Assembly: GCA_023415395.1 (NCBI GenBank)
Contig: JAEZKN010000155.1
Coordinates: forward strand, 1 to 5,752
Direction: 5' to 3'
DNA: 5,752 nucleotides
Source: Actinomycetes bacterium
GTDB lineage: Bacteria > Actinomycetota > Actinomycetes > Propionibacteriales > Nocardioidaceae
This document shows, piece after piece, positions 5,338 to 5,752 of this stretch. Position 1 is the first letter of the stretch, and every line of letters starts with the position of its first letter. The position numbers and the translations under genes are program-made. The notes under the pieces were generated by a model. That model was not told the origin of the DNA. It was given only the letters and a program-made list of their open reading frames with translations, and did no database searches.

Positions 5338-5752
5338 TAGGAGCGTTCGGACGACGGGACGATCGCGGCCTTGACGACGTTGTCCTGGGGCCGCGGTGCG
5401 GACAGGGCACGGTCCGCGTCGTGCAGCGTGAAGCGGTGGGTGACGAGGTGGGCGAGCGACACCGCGCCGCTCACGATGAGCTCGACGGATCGGGCGAAGT
5501 CCGGGTCGCGGTACCCGAAAGCACCGGTGACCCTGCGGGCACCCAGCCCCGTGGGGACGGGCGCGTCGTTCAGGCCGACCAGGACCACCGGGGCGGTCGG
5601 CCGCAGCAGCGGCACCACGCCCGTGACGGCGGCGGGCACGCCCGAGGCGTCCAGCAGGGCGTCGTACTTCCCCGAAGCCAGCTCGCCCGGGGCGTACGCC
5701 GTGGCGCCGATCGACGCCGCGGCCGCCCGCCGGTCGGCGACCGGCTCGACGA
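5337..5752 (-). CDS. medium-chain (zinc-ADH-type) dehydrogenase, C-terminal part; 5' end beyond the window
   Basis: The last 137 residues of a medium-chain dehydrogenase/reductase (alcohol or threonine dehydrogenase-like), an NAD(P)-dependent soluble oxidoreductase. The visible part runs from the second half of the Rossmann domain to the C-terminus. A segment like V-P-x-x-DRRAAAASIGATAYAP leads to KYDALLDASGVPAAV, the usual strand and turn, then VVLVGL. After this comes the C-terminal catalytic-domain tail, with ITGSF-like VTGAFGYRDPDF, ELIVSGAVSL, THRFTLHDADRAL and the closing NVVKAAIVP. The frame continues open to the right edge, so the Met codon at 5639 is internal, not the start. The zinc-ligand region and the GxGxxG dinucleotide motif lie outside the window, so zinc dependence is assumed from the family. 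The stop at 5337 is 14 nt before the SDR gene, suggesting it is an upstream member of the same operon. Confidence 0.88.
   Translation of the reverse strand, partial: VEPVADRRAAAASIGATAYAPGELASGKYDALLDASGVPAAVTGVVPLLRPTAPVVLVGLNDAPVPTGLGARRVTGAFGYRDPDFARSVELIVSGAVSLAHLVTHRFTLHDADRALSAPRPQDNVVKAAIVPSSERS

Noticed and set aside
2509..5340. Plus-strand open frames at 2509-3243, 3204-3980, 3935-4732 and 4531-5340
   Set aside because: Each mirrors a minus-strand enzyme with intact catalytic motifs, has biased composition, and shows no conserved motif of its own.
4541..5410. N-terminal extension of the nitroreductase to 5410 and of ADC-A to 4313 as fusion proteins
   Set aside because: The extensions are shadow translations of the upstream SDR and nitroreductase genes, with Arg/Ala/Gly-rich composition and no domain.
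1..5752. CRISPR arrays, insertion sequences, tRNA/rRNA genes, integration sites, defence genes
   Set aside because: Read through both strands, I saw no repeat array, transposase, terminal inverted repeats or structured RNA pattern. The window is filled by metabolic genes.

Overview
The window is very G+C-rich, with strong G/C bias at third codon positions, frequent GTG starts and no long gene-free stretch. This fits a high-GC actinobacterium, possibly of the Nocardioides or mycobacterial type. That placement rests on composition and protein style only, not on a marker gene.

All seven genes lie on the minus strand, so transcription runs from the right edge to the left. In that order they are: the C-terminal part of a medium-chain (zinc-ADH-type) dehydrogenase (5752-5337, 5' end outside the window); an SDR oxidoreductase (5322-4537); a nitroreductase-family flavoprotein (4540-3857); two adjacent acetoacetate-decarboxylase-fold proteins, here called ADC-A (3860-3093) and ADC-B (3087-2299); an acyl-CoA dehydrogenase of the ACAD10/11-like type (2270-1065); and a DHA-type major facilitator transporter (1059 to the left edge, 3' end outside). 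Junctions are 14 nt, a 4-nt overlap, a 4-nt overlap, 5 nt, 28 nt and 5 nt. This is the layout of one translationally coupled operon. I see no promoter, terminator, RNA gene, repeat, CRISPR array or mobile element. The operon promoter presumably lies beyond the right edge.

The gene set suggests an uncharacterised small-molecule pathway. Two NAD(P)-dependent dehydrogenases could interconvert alcohol and carbonyl groups. Two Schiff-base (lysine) ADC-fold enzymes could cleave, decarboxylate or dehydrate keto acids. A flavin acyl-CoA dehydrogenase would desaturate a CoA thioester, an FMN nitroreductase-fold enzyme would add another redox step, and an MFS protein would move substrate or product. 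No CoA ligase, thiolase, hydratase or regulator is visible, so pathway and substrate cannot be fixed. The most notable feature is the pair of divergent ADC paralogs. Both keep the Lys-Lys active-site pair, but they differ at the position matching the catalytic Glu76 of the clostridial enzyme, and neither has all the accessory residues of a true acetoacetate decarboxylase.
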